From assembly GCF_018294505.1 (NCBI RefSeq), contig NC_057797.1:127911116-127975115 (forward strand): a DNA stretch of 64,000 nt. The letters run 5' to 3'. The DNA comes from Triticum aestivum. Taxonomy: Eukaryota > Streptophyta > Magnoliopsida > Poales > Poaceae. The first letter of the stretch is position 1; each line of letters begins with the position of its first letter. The notes under the pieces were generated by a model. The model made no database searches, was not told the DNA's origin, and saw only the letters and a program-made list of their open reading frames with translations. Positions 46,300-55,947 of this stretch are shown piece by piece. A program made the translations under genes and the position numbers.

Positions 46300-46339
46300 T
46301 CCTTGCTCTAACTTGGCCCTTGATATGGGTACAGCATGC

Positions 46340-46985
46340 CTATAATGTCCTGGAGTGGATCTACTCTGTTGCAATGCCTTGTGCTTAGCCAACTGATCAT
46401 GCATGTAAATATGACATGCCTTCCTGTTTTCAGTACCTATTCCATTCATGATAAAATGTTTTCAAATTCAAGTACTGTCATTCTACTCTATCGCAATGAC
46501 ATCTGCTTAGTTTGGACATTATGCTTCTGAATATCTTATGCATTGTTATTTATCAATATGTACTTCATCTATCTACCATACCATGTTCTTTTTTTACATT
46601 GAAGTGCTATTTTAGTGGACTCTTGCAATGCCATCTTAGTTTCCCAATCATACACGCATATGTTGCCTTAGTATTTTTCTGTATGTATTCCGCTAGCATA
46701 CAGTTTTACATTCAAGTAGTGCTTTTTTACACGGTTGTCCTGTCCTATCCCTAGCTCTTACAGCATACTCCCTTTGTACGGATTACATGTCGCAGAAATG
46801 GATAAAACTGGATGTATCTAGAACTGAAATACGCTTAGACCCATCCATTTATTTCCGGATGGAGGGAATATATGTCAATATGTCATGCCTTTCTATTCTT
46901 CAGTACCTATTCCATCTCTACTGTAGCATGTTTTATAATTGAAGCACCATTCTTCTATATAATGCATGCAACGGGTAGACGACTA
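46340..46985. repeat. Degenerate tandem repeat of about 125-135 bp
   Basis: Phrases recur: CTCTGTTGCAATGCCTTGTG (46364), CTCTATCGCAATGACATCTG (46486) and CTCTTGCAATGCCATCTTAG (46620). CAGTACCTATTCCAT recurs near 46433 and 46901, and ACATTGAAGTGCT / TACATTCAAGTAGTGCT / ATAATTGAAGCACC between them. Copies are heavily diverged. Confidence 0.55.
46768..46868. mobile_element. Stowaway MITE, about 101 bp
   Basis: It starts CTCCCTTTGTACGG and ends CCGGATGGAGGGAA, with TA at 46766-46767 and 46869-46870. The interior ATGTCGCAGAAATGGAT... GGATGTATCTAGAACTGAAA matches common Triticeae Stowaways. It is inserted in the degenerate repeat. Confidence 0.88.
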
Positions 46986-47096
46986 TGTTAGAATCTGAAG
47001 GGTTACAAACCAGGTCTTTGCAAAAGATCCAAACGCCAGGAGATAATAAACCAACTCCAGTTTTCATAGATACTGCTCCAGCACAGAGAAACCCAA

Positions 47097-47566
47097 TGTC
47101 GGTGTCAAAACTGGCCGATCTCGGGTAAAAGGTCCCGAACTGTGTGTCTGACGATCGAAGGTAACATGAGACAAGGGACACGATGTTTACCCAGGTTCGG
47201 GCCCTCTTAATGGAGGCAATACCCTACTTCCTACTTGATTGACTTTGATGAGTATATGGGTTACAAGAGTTGATCTACCTCGAGATTCTAATGGCTAAAC
47301 CCAACATGTCTAGCATGTATGATTATGATTGCCTCTACGGACTAAACACTCCGACTTATATAGACACCGGGGGGCTAGGGTTGTACAGAGTCGGTTTACA
47401 GAGAAAGGAAACTTCGTATCCAAACGCCAGGCTCGCCATCCACGCAAAGGAGAGTCCCATCCGGACACGGGGGAAAGCCTTCAGTCTTGTATCTTCATGG
47501 CCCATTAGTCTGGCCCATGTCACATAGCACGGACGCTCGGGGACCCCCTAATCCAGGACTCCCTCA
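47097..47566 (-). repeat. 3' LTR of element D
   Basis: It is 470 bp, reading TGTCGGTGTCAAAACTGG...CAGGACTCCCTCA on the plus strand. Many substitutions relative to other copies, for example CTACGGACTAAACACTCCGA. Confidence 0.85.
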
Positions 47567-47999
47567 GTAGCCCTTGAACCAGGCTTCAATGATGATGTAT
47601 CTGGCGCGCAGATTGTCTTCGGCATTGCAAGGCGGGTTCCTCCTCCGGATACTTCAAAGCAGTTGAACAAAAAGAACTATATCGGGCTCTATATAATAGT
47701 TACAATCCTGAACCATAGGGACAAAATACTTAAACAAAACAAGTCAGGTCTACTGACAACTTTTTCGGCGAGACGTTATATTCTGGCCTTATTATTATTA
47801 TGAACCATTTTTTAGCCACCCGCTTCGCCTTTCGAGGCGTGGTCTTCACTGACACGTCTTGTCAAAACAGAGATCGTGTCCCCATATTGCGGGATTCTCA
47901 TCAATACGAGTTTGGGTAATCCAACCGTGCCCTTTGCACGACTCCTTGGGAATAGGCGAGTTTTAAGGCTCACGAGGAGGCGCCTAATATTCACTGCCT

Positions 48000-48008
48000 T
48001 TATAAGAG
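48000..48008 (+). promoter_or_regulatory. TATA box of the element D antisense gene
   Basis: CCTTTATAAGAGGA lies about 115 bp upstream of the ATG at 48118, equivalent to the boxes in C and E. Confidence 0.55.
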
Positions 48009-48117
48009 GATAAGGATCCAACTTTTCGCCTCACACCTTTTTCCTCCTCCGCCCTTCCGTCCCCGAGCTCCAGCACCCAAGTCTTAATCCCTTTTGTCTC
48101 CACCAAACACTCCAGCC

Positions 48118-48542
48118 ATGTCCAGATCTGGAGAGCAGGGCAAGTGGATGGCTTCCTCTGTCATAGAGGGGAACATCAAGGAACTCCGGGAAGCGGGGTA
48201 TTTGGCCACGGACATAGCCCACCGGCTCCCTGCAAAAAAGCATACCATTCCCACCCCAGAGCCTAATGAGAGGGTAGTGTTCATCCCCCACTTCCTTCAT
48301 GGACTAGGGTTTCCCCTCCATCCTTTCGTTCGTGGTCTTATGTTTTATTACAGGTTAGATTTCCATGATCTAGCCCTGAATTCCTTCCTCAACATTTCGG
48401 CGTTCATCATTGTGCGCGAGGCATTCCTCTGCATCCCTCCCCCCCCCCACTTCGGCCTATGGCTCAAGGTCTTCAATGTGAATCCGAAAGTGGTCGATGG
48501 TCAACACGCGGAGTGTGGTGGTGCCATGGTGAGCAAGCTGAC
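48118..48542 (+). pseudogene. Antisense gene of element D (Transposase_28-like), cut by element E
   Basis: The ATG at 48118 is preceded by a TATA box and a pyrimidine-rich leader. About 141 codons of exon 1 are open, with family blocks RLPAKKHTIPTPEPNERVVF, PFVRGLMFYYRLDFHDLA and VREAFLCI. A run of nine or ten C near 48440 gives an in-frame PPPP expansion where C and E read TPHFGLWLK. Element E enters at 48543 after CTGAC, so the gene cannot be complete here. Confidence 0.75.
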
Positions 48543-49023
48543 TGTCGGTGTCAAAACCGGCGGATCTCGGGTAGGGGGTCCCGAACTGTGCGTCTAAGGC
48601 GGATGGTAACAGGAGGCAGGGGACACGATGTTTTACCCAGGTTCGGGCCCTCTTGATGGAGGTAAACCCTACGTCCTGCTTGATTTATTCTTGATGATAT
48701 GGGTAGTACAAGAGTAGATCTACCACGAGATCAGAGAGGCTAAACCCTAGAAGCTAGCCTATGGTATGATTGTATGTTATTGTTGTGTCCTACAGACTAA
48801 AACCCTCCGGTTTATATAGACACCGGAGGGGGCTAGGGTTACACAAGGTCGGTTACAAAGGAGGAGATATCCATATCCGTACTGCCTAGCTTACCTTCCA
48901 CGCCAAGTAGAGTCCCATCCGGACACGAGACGAAGTCTTCAATCTTGTATCTTCATAGTCCAACAGTCCGGCCAAAGGATATAATCCAGCTGTCCAGAGA
49001 CCCCCTAATCCAGGACTCCCTCA
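48543..49023 (-). repeat. 3' LTR of element E
   Basis: It is 481 bp, TGTCGGTGTCAAAACCGG...CAGGACTCCCTCA on the plus strand. The polypurine-like tract (GTAGCCCCTGAACCAGG on the plus strand) follows directly. Confidence 0.88.
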
Positions 49024-49363
49024 GTAGCCCCTGAACCAGGCTTTCAATGACGATGAGTCCGGCGCGCAGTATTGTCTTCGGCATTGCAAAGGCGGGTTCC
49101 TCCTCCGAACACATCACAGAAGAATTTGAATACAAGGATAGTGTCCGACCCTGCAAAATAAGTTACACATACCACCGTAGAGAGAATAATATTTCCACAA
49201 ATCTTAATCTGCTGACACGCTTTGGCAACATGACATCACGCCATGGCTCGGTGATTATTCGAACCATTTTTTCTTTAACCAGCTCCACACATAACACGAG
49301 GCGGTTTCTTCACACGTCTTGTCAAAGCAGAGATCGTGTTCCCCTTATTACGGGATTCTCATC
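49024..49363 (+). other. Element E segment between LTR and antisense promoter
   Basis: Matches 40705-41025 of element C in reverse orientation. No gene. It is split from its continuation at 56911 by element F. Confidence 0.7.
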
Positions 49364-49368
49364 AATAT

Positions 49369-50331
49369 TGTCGGTGTTCTGGGAACGGGGGTCCCCAGAC
49401 TTGCCTGCCTGCGGCCTGCGGCGTGGCTCAAAGGGGGGCCCAGCATGGCCCATCTTCACCAACACAGACCCAAGACCCTTGCGAGGGGCCAAGCCTCGCG
49501 GGGAGGACGACGCGGAGCTTCCTCGGGCACGGCCTCACCAGGCTGGCTCGTGAGGAGGCGGAGGATCAAGGCGGGGTACCTCATGAGGTGCCCGTGACGC
49601 AAGCCATGACGACCAAAGGCACCAGGCGGGTGCCAGCCCACGCAGTGTCCTCCTTTCCTCTTTGGTGCAAAGGGGGCAAGCGCAGCCGTGGAGTACCAAG
49701 GCATCGAGCAAAGGTTGCCATTTCGGTGCAACAAGACCAAGACCAGGAGGACTGCAAGACGGAGGTCATCGTGGAGCCCAAGACGGCGTCACCACCAGAG
49801 CTTTGTGCAGGCGAAGACTACTTTTGTCAGGATAGCTGGTACTAGCTGTCCCCCTTCAAATTAGCCCGCCATTGTTGGCTCCCTTCCCTCTCGATATTTG
49901 GGAAGAGGACTAGGGCCCCTATAAATAGGACCAGCCCCCCACAGGAGAGAGGGGCATCAACAATCGATCAGGATCGGCATCAACAATCGATCAGGATCAG
50001 CATCAACAATCGGAGAGAGAGAGAGAGAAGGGTGACTGAACTCCTCCCAGCAGTTCATCCCCCCAGCCAAGAACAGACCCTCGCGAGGCTGTTCTTCCTT
50101 GTATTGTTCATCATTATCAGCCCAAGAGGCAATCCACCACGCCACACACTTGAGTAGGGTATTACACCACAACGGTGGCCCGAACCAGTGTAAACCCTGT
50201 GTCTCTTGTGTTGTTCTTTCCATAGCTTAGATCTTAGCGAGGCGGAGGGGTGCAGGTAGGTAGGAGGCGAAATCTCTGCGCGCACCCCAGTGTTTGAACC
50301 TCAAGGGTCTGCCAGAACCCGAAATCCGACA
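49369..50331 (+). repeat. 5' LTR of element F
   Basis: It is 963 bp, TGTCGGTGTTCTGG...AATCCGACA. A TATA box, CCTATAAATAGGACC, lies near 49919. Near 49955-50013 a 23-bp unit, CATCAACAATCGATCAGGAT plus three bases, occurs about 2.6 times. Confidence 0.9.
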
Positions 50332-50352
50332 TTTGGCGCGCCAGGTAGGGGT
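50332..50352 (+). promoter_or_regulatory. Probable primer-binding site of element F
   Basis: TTTGGCGCGCCAGGTAGGGG directly follows the LTR. This motif is common after plant Gypsy LTRs; I do not assign the tRNA. Confidence 0.5.
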
Positions 50353-50402
50353 GCGCCAGAATTCGTCTTCCACCACCCTGTTCTCCTCCGACCATCGCGC
50401 CC

Positions 50403-52232
50403 ATGTCTGACGCTCCTCGGGCCCGTGCCGAGCGCCGGGCCGCTCTCGCTTCCCGCGTCGCCCAGACGGCTCCTATTGGTGGGCGTCCTCGTCGTTCCCC
50501 GTCACCTGCCATCAACGCCGCCACCGGCCCAGCGGGGGACGAGCAGCAAGCATCGTCTCAGCATCCGTCCGTGCGGCAAGACGGCCGCACCGCTACTCCC
50601 TCACTCACCCCAGCTGGTTCTTCGTCCCGCGCGCTCCGCGCACCCATGGAGACTCGAGCTGCACTCATCGCGGCAAATGAGCTCCTGCGCTACTGTCCCG
50701 TCGACGACGTCTACGAAGAATGGCTCGACCGCGTCGCCGAGCTCGTCCGCGCCGCAGGGGGCTCTCCTGCGCCCTCCGTTCCGCTGCACCGCACCCCGCC
50801 CCGCGCAGGCGATGAGGCTCTGGCGGCGCCCCGGCCGCCTCCTCCTCAAGAAGGCGCCATGGCTCCAAGGCACGTGGCCCCTGGGCGGAACCTGCTCCGT
50901 TTGGTGCCAGCGCGGCAAGAGCAGAGCTGCCAAGAAGTCCCTCGCCCGCAAGAAGCTGCACGGGCGCTCCCTGCTCCAGCACATCGCGACCATGCTCCTG
51001 CTCCAGCACGTCAAGACCCCGCGCTGCTCCCAGCTGCAGCGCGTGGGGACATGCAAGACCAAGCTCTCCGTCACCCAAGGCCTCCCGTGGCCACAGCAGG
51101 CTGTCGTGCCTTCACCATCGAGCTACGCAGCATCGCGTGGCCCGGCAAGTTCAAGCCAGACCTGCCTCCTCGTTACGACGGCACGGCTGACCCTGCGGAG
51201 TTCCTCCAGCTCTACGAGCTGGGCATCGAAGCTGCCAACGGAGACGAAAAGGTCATGGCGAACTGGTTTCCCATTGCACTCAAGGACGGGGCCCGCACCT
51301 GGCTCCTGAACCTAGCTCCAGGCACGATCTCCTCCTGGGAAGAGATGCACACCTGCTTCATCGCCAACTTCCAAGGTACTCGCGACCGGCCACCCGCCGT
51401 GAGCGACATGCGCCGCATCAAGCAACAACCCGGGGAGACCCTGCAGAAGTACATCCAGCGCTTCAACAACGCATGCCTCAAGATTCCCAAGGTGACTGAG
51501 GAGGCCATCATCTCATCCTTCTCCGACGGAGTGCGCGATGTCAAGATGAAGGAAGAGCTGGCGATGCATGAAGACATGTGCACTTCCTTGGAGCTGTTCA
51601 ACTTGGCAACCAAGTGTGCCAGGGCTGAGGAAGGGCGTCTCTCCCTCCTCGAGCTGCCTGCCGCAGACCCAGAAGAGAAGAAGCCCAAGGCCAAGGATGT
51701 GAAGCGCAAGGGGGCTGCCGTGCTCGCGGCAGAACCAGACACCAAGCGGGGCAGAGATGAGCCCGAACCTTCCAAGGGCAGCTGGTACAATGTGTACCAC
51801 GACCTCCACACCCACAACACCAACGAATGTCAAGAGCTCCGAGCCGTGCGAGAAGGAAGGATCGGCCGTCGCCTCGACCGCGGTGACCGGGCCTACGGTC
51901 GAGGAGGAGGAAGGAACGCAGGACGCTGGGAAGACCGTGGCCCGCGCCAAGGGTGGCGCGATCAACCTCGCGAGGATCGCTGGCAAGACCTGCCTCGCAA
52001 GGGAGACTGGAGGGATCGGCCTCGCGAGGATCGCCCACAAGGCAACGCAGGCCTCCCTCCGCTGCCGCCGCAGCCAAGGAGAAACGAGGACCGCCACCAA
52101 GACGAGGGGGGCTGGGGGCTTCCAGGAGCCGCGCACGATCGCCTATATCCTGGGCAGGGCTCAGGCCCCCGCCTCTCAACGCATCTTCAAGCAGTTCGCC
52201 CGCGAAGTGAATGCAACCCTCCCCAGGCTTGA
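50403..52232 (+). CDS. gag of element F
   Basis: The ATG at 50403 opens 609 codons. Residues about 1-235 are low-complexity, Ala/Pro/Arg-rich. Residues about 240-420 are a Retrotrans_gag domain (PRYDGTADPAEFLQLYELGI, MANWFPIALKDGARTWLLNL, SSWEEMHTCFIANFQGT, QQPGETLQKYIQRFNNACLK). There follows an Arg/Asp/Gly-rich tract with repeats like WRDQPRED and WRDRPRED in place of a clear CCHC knuckle. The last about 45 codons are out of frame with homologous coding sequence. The true frame continues in the +1 frame, with the shift probably in a run of G near 52104-52120. Gag would form the particle shell. Confidence 0.82.
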   Translation: MSDAPRARAERRAALASRVAQTAPIGGRPRRSPSPAINAATGPAGDEQQASSQHPSVRQDGRTATPSLTPAGSSSRALRAPMETRAALIAANELLRYCPVDDVYEEWLDRVAELVRAAGGSPAPSVPLHRTPPRAGDEALAAPRPPPPQEGAMAPRHVAPGRNLLRLVPARQEQSCQEVPRPQEAARALPAPAHRDHAPAPARQDPALLPAAARGDMQDQALRHPRPPVATAGCRAFTIELRSIAWPGKFKPDLPPRYDGTADPAEFLQLYELGIEAANGDEKVMANWFPIALKDGARTWLLNLAPGTISSWEEMHTCFIANFQGTRDRPPAVSDMRRIKQQPGETLQKYIQRFNNACLKIPKVTEEAIISSFSDGVRDVKMKEELAMHEDMCTSLELFNLATKCARAEEGRLSLLELPAADPEEKKPKAKDVKRKGAAVLAAEPDTKRGRDEPEPSKGSWYNVYHDLHTHNTNECQELRAVREGRIGRRLDRGDRAYGRGGGRNAGRWEDRGPRQGWRDQPREDRWQDLPRKGDWRDRPREDRPQGNAGLPPLPPQPRRNEDRHQDEGGWGLPGAAHDRLYPGQGSGPRLSTHLQAVRPRSECNPPQA

Positions 52233-52740
52233 AGCCACGCGCCCTCTCAGGTGGTCGGTGTGCGCCATCACATTCAACTCAGCAGATCAGCTCAAGTGTG
52301 CAGCTAAAGCCAGAGTCTTCCCAATGCTTTGTTCCCCAATCATCAGCAACGTGGTGGTCACCAGGACCCTCATCGATGGCGGGGCAGGGCTCAACGTCCT
52401 GTCCGTGGAAACATTCAACAATCTCCAAGTGCCCTACAGCTAGCTTCAGCCAACCAAGCCTTTCTCCGGAATCACCGACGGCTCCACGGTCCCAATTGGG
52501 AAGGTCCGCCTCCCTATCACCTTCGGAGCACGCGACAACTACCGCACCAAGCTCATTGACTTCGACGTCGCTCACATTCGCCTGCCGTACAACGCCATCC
52601 TTGGGTACCCAGCGTTGGCCAAGTTCATGGCCGTAACTCACCACAGCTACAACGTCCTCAAGATGCCAGGAAGTGGCGGAGTCATCACGGTGCCCTGTGA
52701 AGAGAAGGACGCGGTGTGTTCCCTGGAACGAGCCTTTTAG
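52120..52740 (+). pseudogene. Protease region of element F
   Basis: It is read in the +1 frame relative to gag. The segment WSVCAITFNSADQ leads to the aspartic protease core TLIDGGAGLNVLSVETF at about 52360-52410. A stop TAG at 52441 interrupts, and the same frame continues with LPYNAILGYPALAKFM and MPGSGGVITV to a stop at 52738. This is the same protease fold type as in elements A and E. Confidence 0.75.
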
Positions 52741-52979
52741 GCCGCGTTACTGGAAGACCCGGATCGCGGGAGCAGGAGGCTTCCCGAGACCGCCCCCAAG
52801 AAAAAGAAGACATTGTCTAGCCTGGCCCATCAGGAGGCAGGCCCCTCTGGGCCCATGCCTGCCCAGGGGAACCTCCTTCCATCACATAGGAAAGCGCGCC
52901 CGGCGCCCTCCTCAGGCAGGACTCGGGGGCTCTCCCCTGGAGGGCCACCGACCTGGCAAGGGTCACGAGGGAGGCGCTT

Positions 52980-53435
52980 GGGCACCACATGGAGGCGTGT
53001 TTCGAAGCAAGTTTCCCTCAAGAAGGAGTAAGGCAAGGAGAGCGAGACCCTCAGGAGTTCATCAGCAAGGCCATTCAGGAGCTACAGGAGTCAAGGGTCA
53101 TGAAAGGCGGCCATCGTCTACCAGCAGTGGCTCCCCATCCAGGCGAGGATGGTGGGCTGCGCGTCTGCATCGACATACCAGGGCTCAATCGAGTCCCCTC
53201 TCTGGAGCGCCTCTGGCCCTCGCGAGTGGGGTGCTGCGGAGGTCCACCCCATAGCTACGTTCGCATGCCTTACGGCTTGCCGAACGCGGCTGCCACGCAC
53301 CAGCGCCTCATGAGGGGCATCATGGAGGCACAAGAGGCCAGGCTTTCCGCAGCCCTGCCGGAGATGGAGATGGTCCGCGGGGAGCCGCCAGCACCTCCGG
53401 AGCCTCCCGAGGCCCCCGGGCCTGGGGGCTCGTGA
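52980..53435 (+). pseudogene. Reverse transcriptase remnants of element F
   Basis: From ATG 52989 the frame contains EFISKAIQELQESRVMK, then DGGLRVCIDIPGLNRV (matching the R-C-D-LN block of Gypsy RT) and, soon after, YVRMPYGLPNAAATHQRLM (matching the MPFGL-NA-TFQ block). In an intact RT these blocks are about 60-70 residues apart with the first catalytic aspartate between them. Here they are about 30 apart, so that part is deleted. The YxDD box, RNase H and integrase are missing. Confidence 0.75.
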
Positions 53436-54640
53436 GGGTCGGCTTCCGCAGCCCATCGAGTCTGCTACACCATCACCCCTTCGTCCTCAACGTCATCAAG
53501 TGACATCTTTCAAGTTTCACTTCCAGCTGGGAGCGCCCCCCAGGGCTGCATTATTCCCAGGCCGCGTGGGTCTGTCCCTGCGGCATGTACCCTTTTATTT
53601 CATGTTGTTAGCTTACCTTGTTGGGGGCGCCCCTCGGGCCGCATGATCCCCAAGTCGCTCGGGCCTGACCCAGTGATGTCCGCCTTGCCAGCATCTATTT
53701 GAATGAATCCACTCCTTCGCGGCTAATGTGTTTGACCTAGCTGCCCGCTCAACTGACGCCAACTGACGAAACTGCTCTCAAACGGCACGACGCTTGCGCA
53801 TGGGTCCGTCCCTGCAACACCGACAAACCTGAATGGCTGAGCTCTGGCCGCGGCAGCCCCGCATGGCGCCACCTCATCAAGCCTTCAGTGCCTCGTACCC
53901 CTCGGAAGCAACCAACGGCTGACTGTCAATTGTCATGGCAACCCCTCATTTTTTCTATGATGGGTCTACAGGATCTCCTGAAGGAGCTGCGTCAGGTGAG
54001 GCCCTTGCGGTGTCTCCTTCGCTCTCATCCGTGTGAACCGCTTGCACGTTAAAGGGGGGTGCCTGATCATCGCGACTCAGGGCTCCTACTGGCTCTCCAG
54101 CCCTCACCCTCTAGCCTTGTCCACGGCATCGCGACCTGGCATACCAGCGATGGCTGAGACTCGCTCAAGGGCCGGGACCCGAGGACATAGAGCAGAAAGG
54201 GGAGCAAAGGCAAGAGGGGAGGGACACGCGAGGACCTCGCCGAGCAACCTCGCGCCTGCCGATGCACGGACCCGGCGACACACCAGAGAGCGACCCCTGA
54301 TTCTCGAGATAAGTCACCACCCGGAAGCACCAGCTACCGTGGCACCACCCCCGCACCTAATGCAATCCCATGTTAGCGACGCCACTCTCGTTTCTCACCG
54401 AACGATGGCTGCTTGAGCGCCAAAGGGGACCTCCTGAGCATCGTGACTCAGGGGCTCTTACCGGACTCCGGGTCGCTCACCTCTTGGCCTTGACCACGGC
54501 ATCACGACCTGGCATACCAGCGACGGCTGAAGCCGCCTTGGGACTGGGACCTGTCGGCGCAGAGCACCAAGCCCTCGTGAGGTTCGAAAGGGAGGACTAA
54601 GCTAAGACGGAATGAGCAACTCGCACAATTCTACGACAAG
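53436..54640. other. Non-coding 3' part of element F with a direct repeat
   Basis: CATCGCGACCTGGCATACCA (near 54126) recurs as CATCACGACCTGGCATACCA (near 54500), in blocks of more than 100 bp about 374 bp apart. Both blocks start with GACTCAGGG(G)CTC. Another phrase, GCGCCCC(C/T)AGGGC, recurs near 53530 and 53625. No ORF is convincing. Confidence 0.6.
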
Positions 54641-54808
54641 GGTGGTATTAACAAAACAGGATCACAGGCACCTTACAAGCCCCCACGGGGCGCGTCTTTG
54701 ATTCCTCGCAGGGAACAGATCCTAAAGGGACACTAACTACGCGCGCCCCTGCAGAAGACACCATCATCAACAGTGGGCCGTCAAGCACCGGCGCCAACCC
54801 CATCCAGA

Positions 54809-55624
54809 TCAAAGTCGGCGGTGGCCTGACGAGCCCACCCTGCTCCAGGAGCGGCGCCGGCTCGGGGGCTCGTAGCTGTCGTCGTTCATCTCCGGAGTCG
54901 CCAAGAGCTCGCCGGAGTCGCTGGAACCTCCGATGCCTCCACCACCTGAGGAGCCGCCAAGGGAGCGGTCGGCGGGCCCAGTCCTCGCCGCAGCAGGGTC
55001 CCGGCCACCTCTCCCGGAGCAGCACTCCAGCCGGCGCCCGTTCGCATCGAAGACCTTGAAGAACATCACCGAAGCACCGTCGTACTCCAAGTGGATCGTG
55101 AAGGTGCCTCTTGTCCTGCACACACGGGCGATTTCGCTCCAGCCTCGAGTCATGAAGACCTCGCCCGGGGCAACGACCGCGACCTCTGCCTCGGTCGCGA
55201 GGGTGCTGCAGCCGGCGTGCTGCAGCCAAAGCTCCATGGGCTCTCCCTGCGGGACGATGGAGGTGAAGAAGGGAGGAAGGCGAATCCAAGACTGAGGAGG
55301 CATGTCGACGTGGAGCATGAGCTCTCGGGAGGAGCCCTCGATGTGGACCCCAGGGGGGACGACCCACACCTTCGTGACCCGTCGGCGCCAACGGCAGCGC
55401 CGCCCATGGCGATCAGCATCAGCTCCTTCAGGGCCCTCGATGTGGGCATACAAGGGAAGCGGGAACCCCGGCGGTGCTCGCTCGCACCAAGGCCTCGACA
55501 CCACCTGATGAGCCCCCTCGTCCGGGCCATGGAGGACGAGCCGTTTCTTCGGCGGGAGCGGGTCTGGTTCCTCTCCGGGAGCCTTTCCCTTCTCTGCCGT
55601 CGAGAACCGGCGGATCGGGGCCAT
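54809..55624 (-). CDS. Antisense ORF of element F with B3-like domain
   Basis: The first true ATG is at 55624 (271 codons); upstream codons in this frame start with TTG and are less likely. The N-terminus is basic (PPKKRLVLHG). Residues about 95-190 read LMLHVDMPPQSWIRLPPFF, ELWLQHAGCST, VFMTRGWSEIARVCRTRGTF, TIHLEYDGASVMFFKVFDAN. The order RLP..F, W.eia......G.....l.yd.....fKvFd..G resembles plant B3 DNA-binding domains. The C-terminus is Gly/Ser-rich and acidic, then Arg-rich. A TATA box lies about 75 bp upstream on the same strand. The frame is intact while the sense pol is decayed. It could be a captured host B3 gene, or an element-specific protein of similar fold. Confidence 0.6.
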   Translation of the reverse strand: MAPIRRFSTAEKGKAPGEEPDPLPPKKRLVLHGPDEGAHQVVSRPWCERAPPGFPLPLYAHIEGPEGADADRHGRRCRWRRRVTKVWVVPPGVHIEGSSRELMLHVDMPPQSWIRLPPFFTSIVPQGEPMELWLQHAGCSTLATEAEVAVVAPGEVFMTRGWSEIARVCRTRGTFTIHLEYDGASVMFFKVFDANGRRLECCSGRGGRDPAAARTGPADRSLGGSSGGGGIGGSSDSGELLATPEMNDDSYEPPSRRRSWSRVGSSGHRRL

Positions 55625-55698
55625 CGCAGCAAGACGGAGCAAGGATCGGGAAGAAGGAGAAGCAAGAAGGGATGGACTGGAAGGGCACGCACCGTTCC

Positions 55699-55708
55699 GT
55701 ACTTATAG
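55699..55708 (-). promoter_or_regulatory. TATA box of the element F antisense ORF
   Basis: The minus strand reads CGGCTATAAGTACGG, about 75-80 bp upstream of ATG 55624, followed by a pyrimidine-rich leader. Confidence 0.55.
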
Positions 55709-55929
55709 CCGGCGAAGGCCAACCGCCGACCTCCACAATCGCAGGTAATCATGACCCGCTTTGCATGCAGGGACTTGTCCAATCCGTGCAGTTGCCGAGG
55801 CACAATGGGGAAGTGGAGACACCCACGTCCAATCAACCGCCACGTGGCGCCCAAGGCCGCAGGCTGTTAGGGCCCGCGGTGCTTCGCTCTTGCCCTTCTG
55901 CCTCCCTGCACGGCCAAGTCCGGGCGCAC

Positions 55930-55947
55930 CTCGGGCCCGGGGGCTAC
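55930..55947 (+). promoter_or_regulatory. Polypurine tract region of element F
   Basis: TCGGGCCCGGGGGCTAC directly precedes the 3' LTR. The purine run is interrupted (GGGGG) but is in the expected place, and the same GGGGGCTAC ending is seen in the Fatima-like elements. Confidence 0.45.

Larger units (their letters stand above)
47097..48542 (-). mobile_element. Element D: Fatima-like Gypsy element, interrupted by element E
   Basis: It is oriented to the left, with its 3' LTR at 47097-47566. Its antisense gene (plus strand) begins at 48118 and is cut at 48542 by element E. The rest would lie right of E, beyond the window. The LTR is clearly more diverged than those of A, C and E, consistent with it being the older host. 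Confidence 0.82.

Noticed and set aside
50601..51078. Antisense ORFs opposite gag of element F
   Set aside because: Shadows of the GC-rich gag frame; no TATA box or domain, unlike the antisense ORF at 54809.
55624..55642. Start of the element F antisense ORF at 55642
   Set aside because: The codon there is TTG; the first ATG is at 55624.
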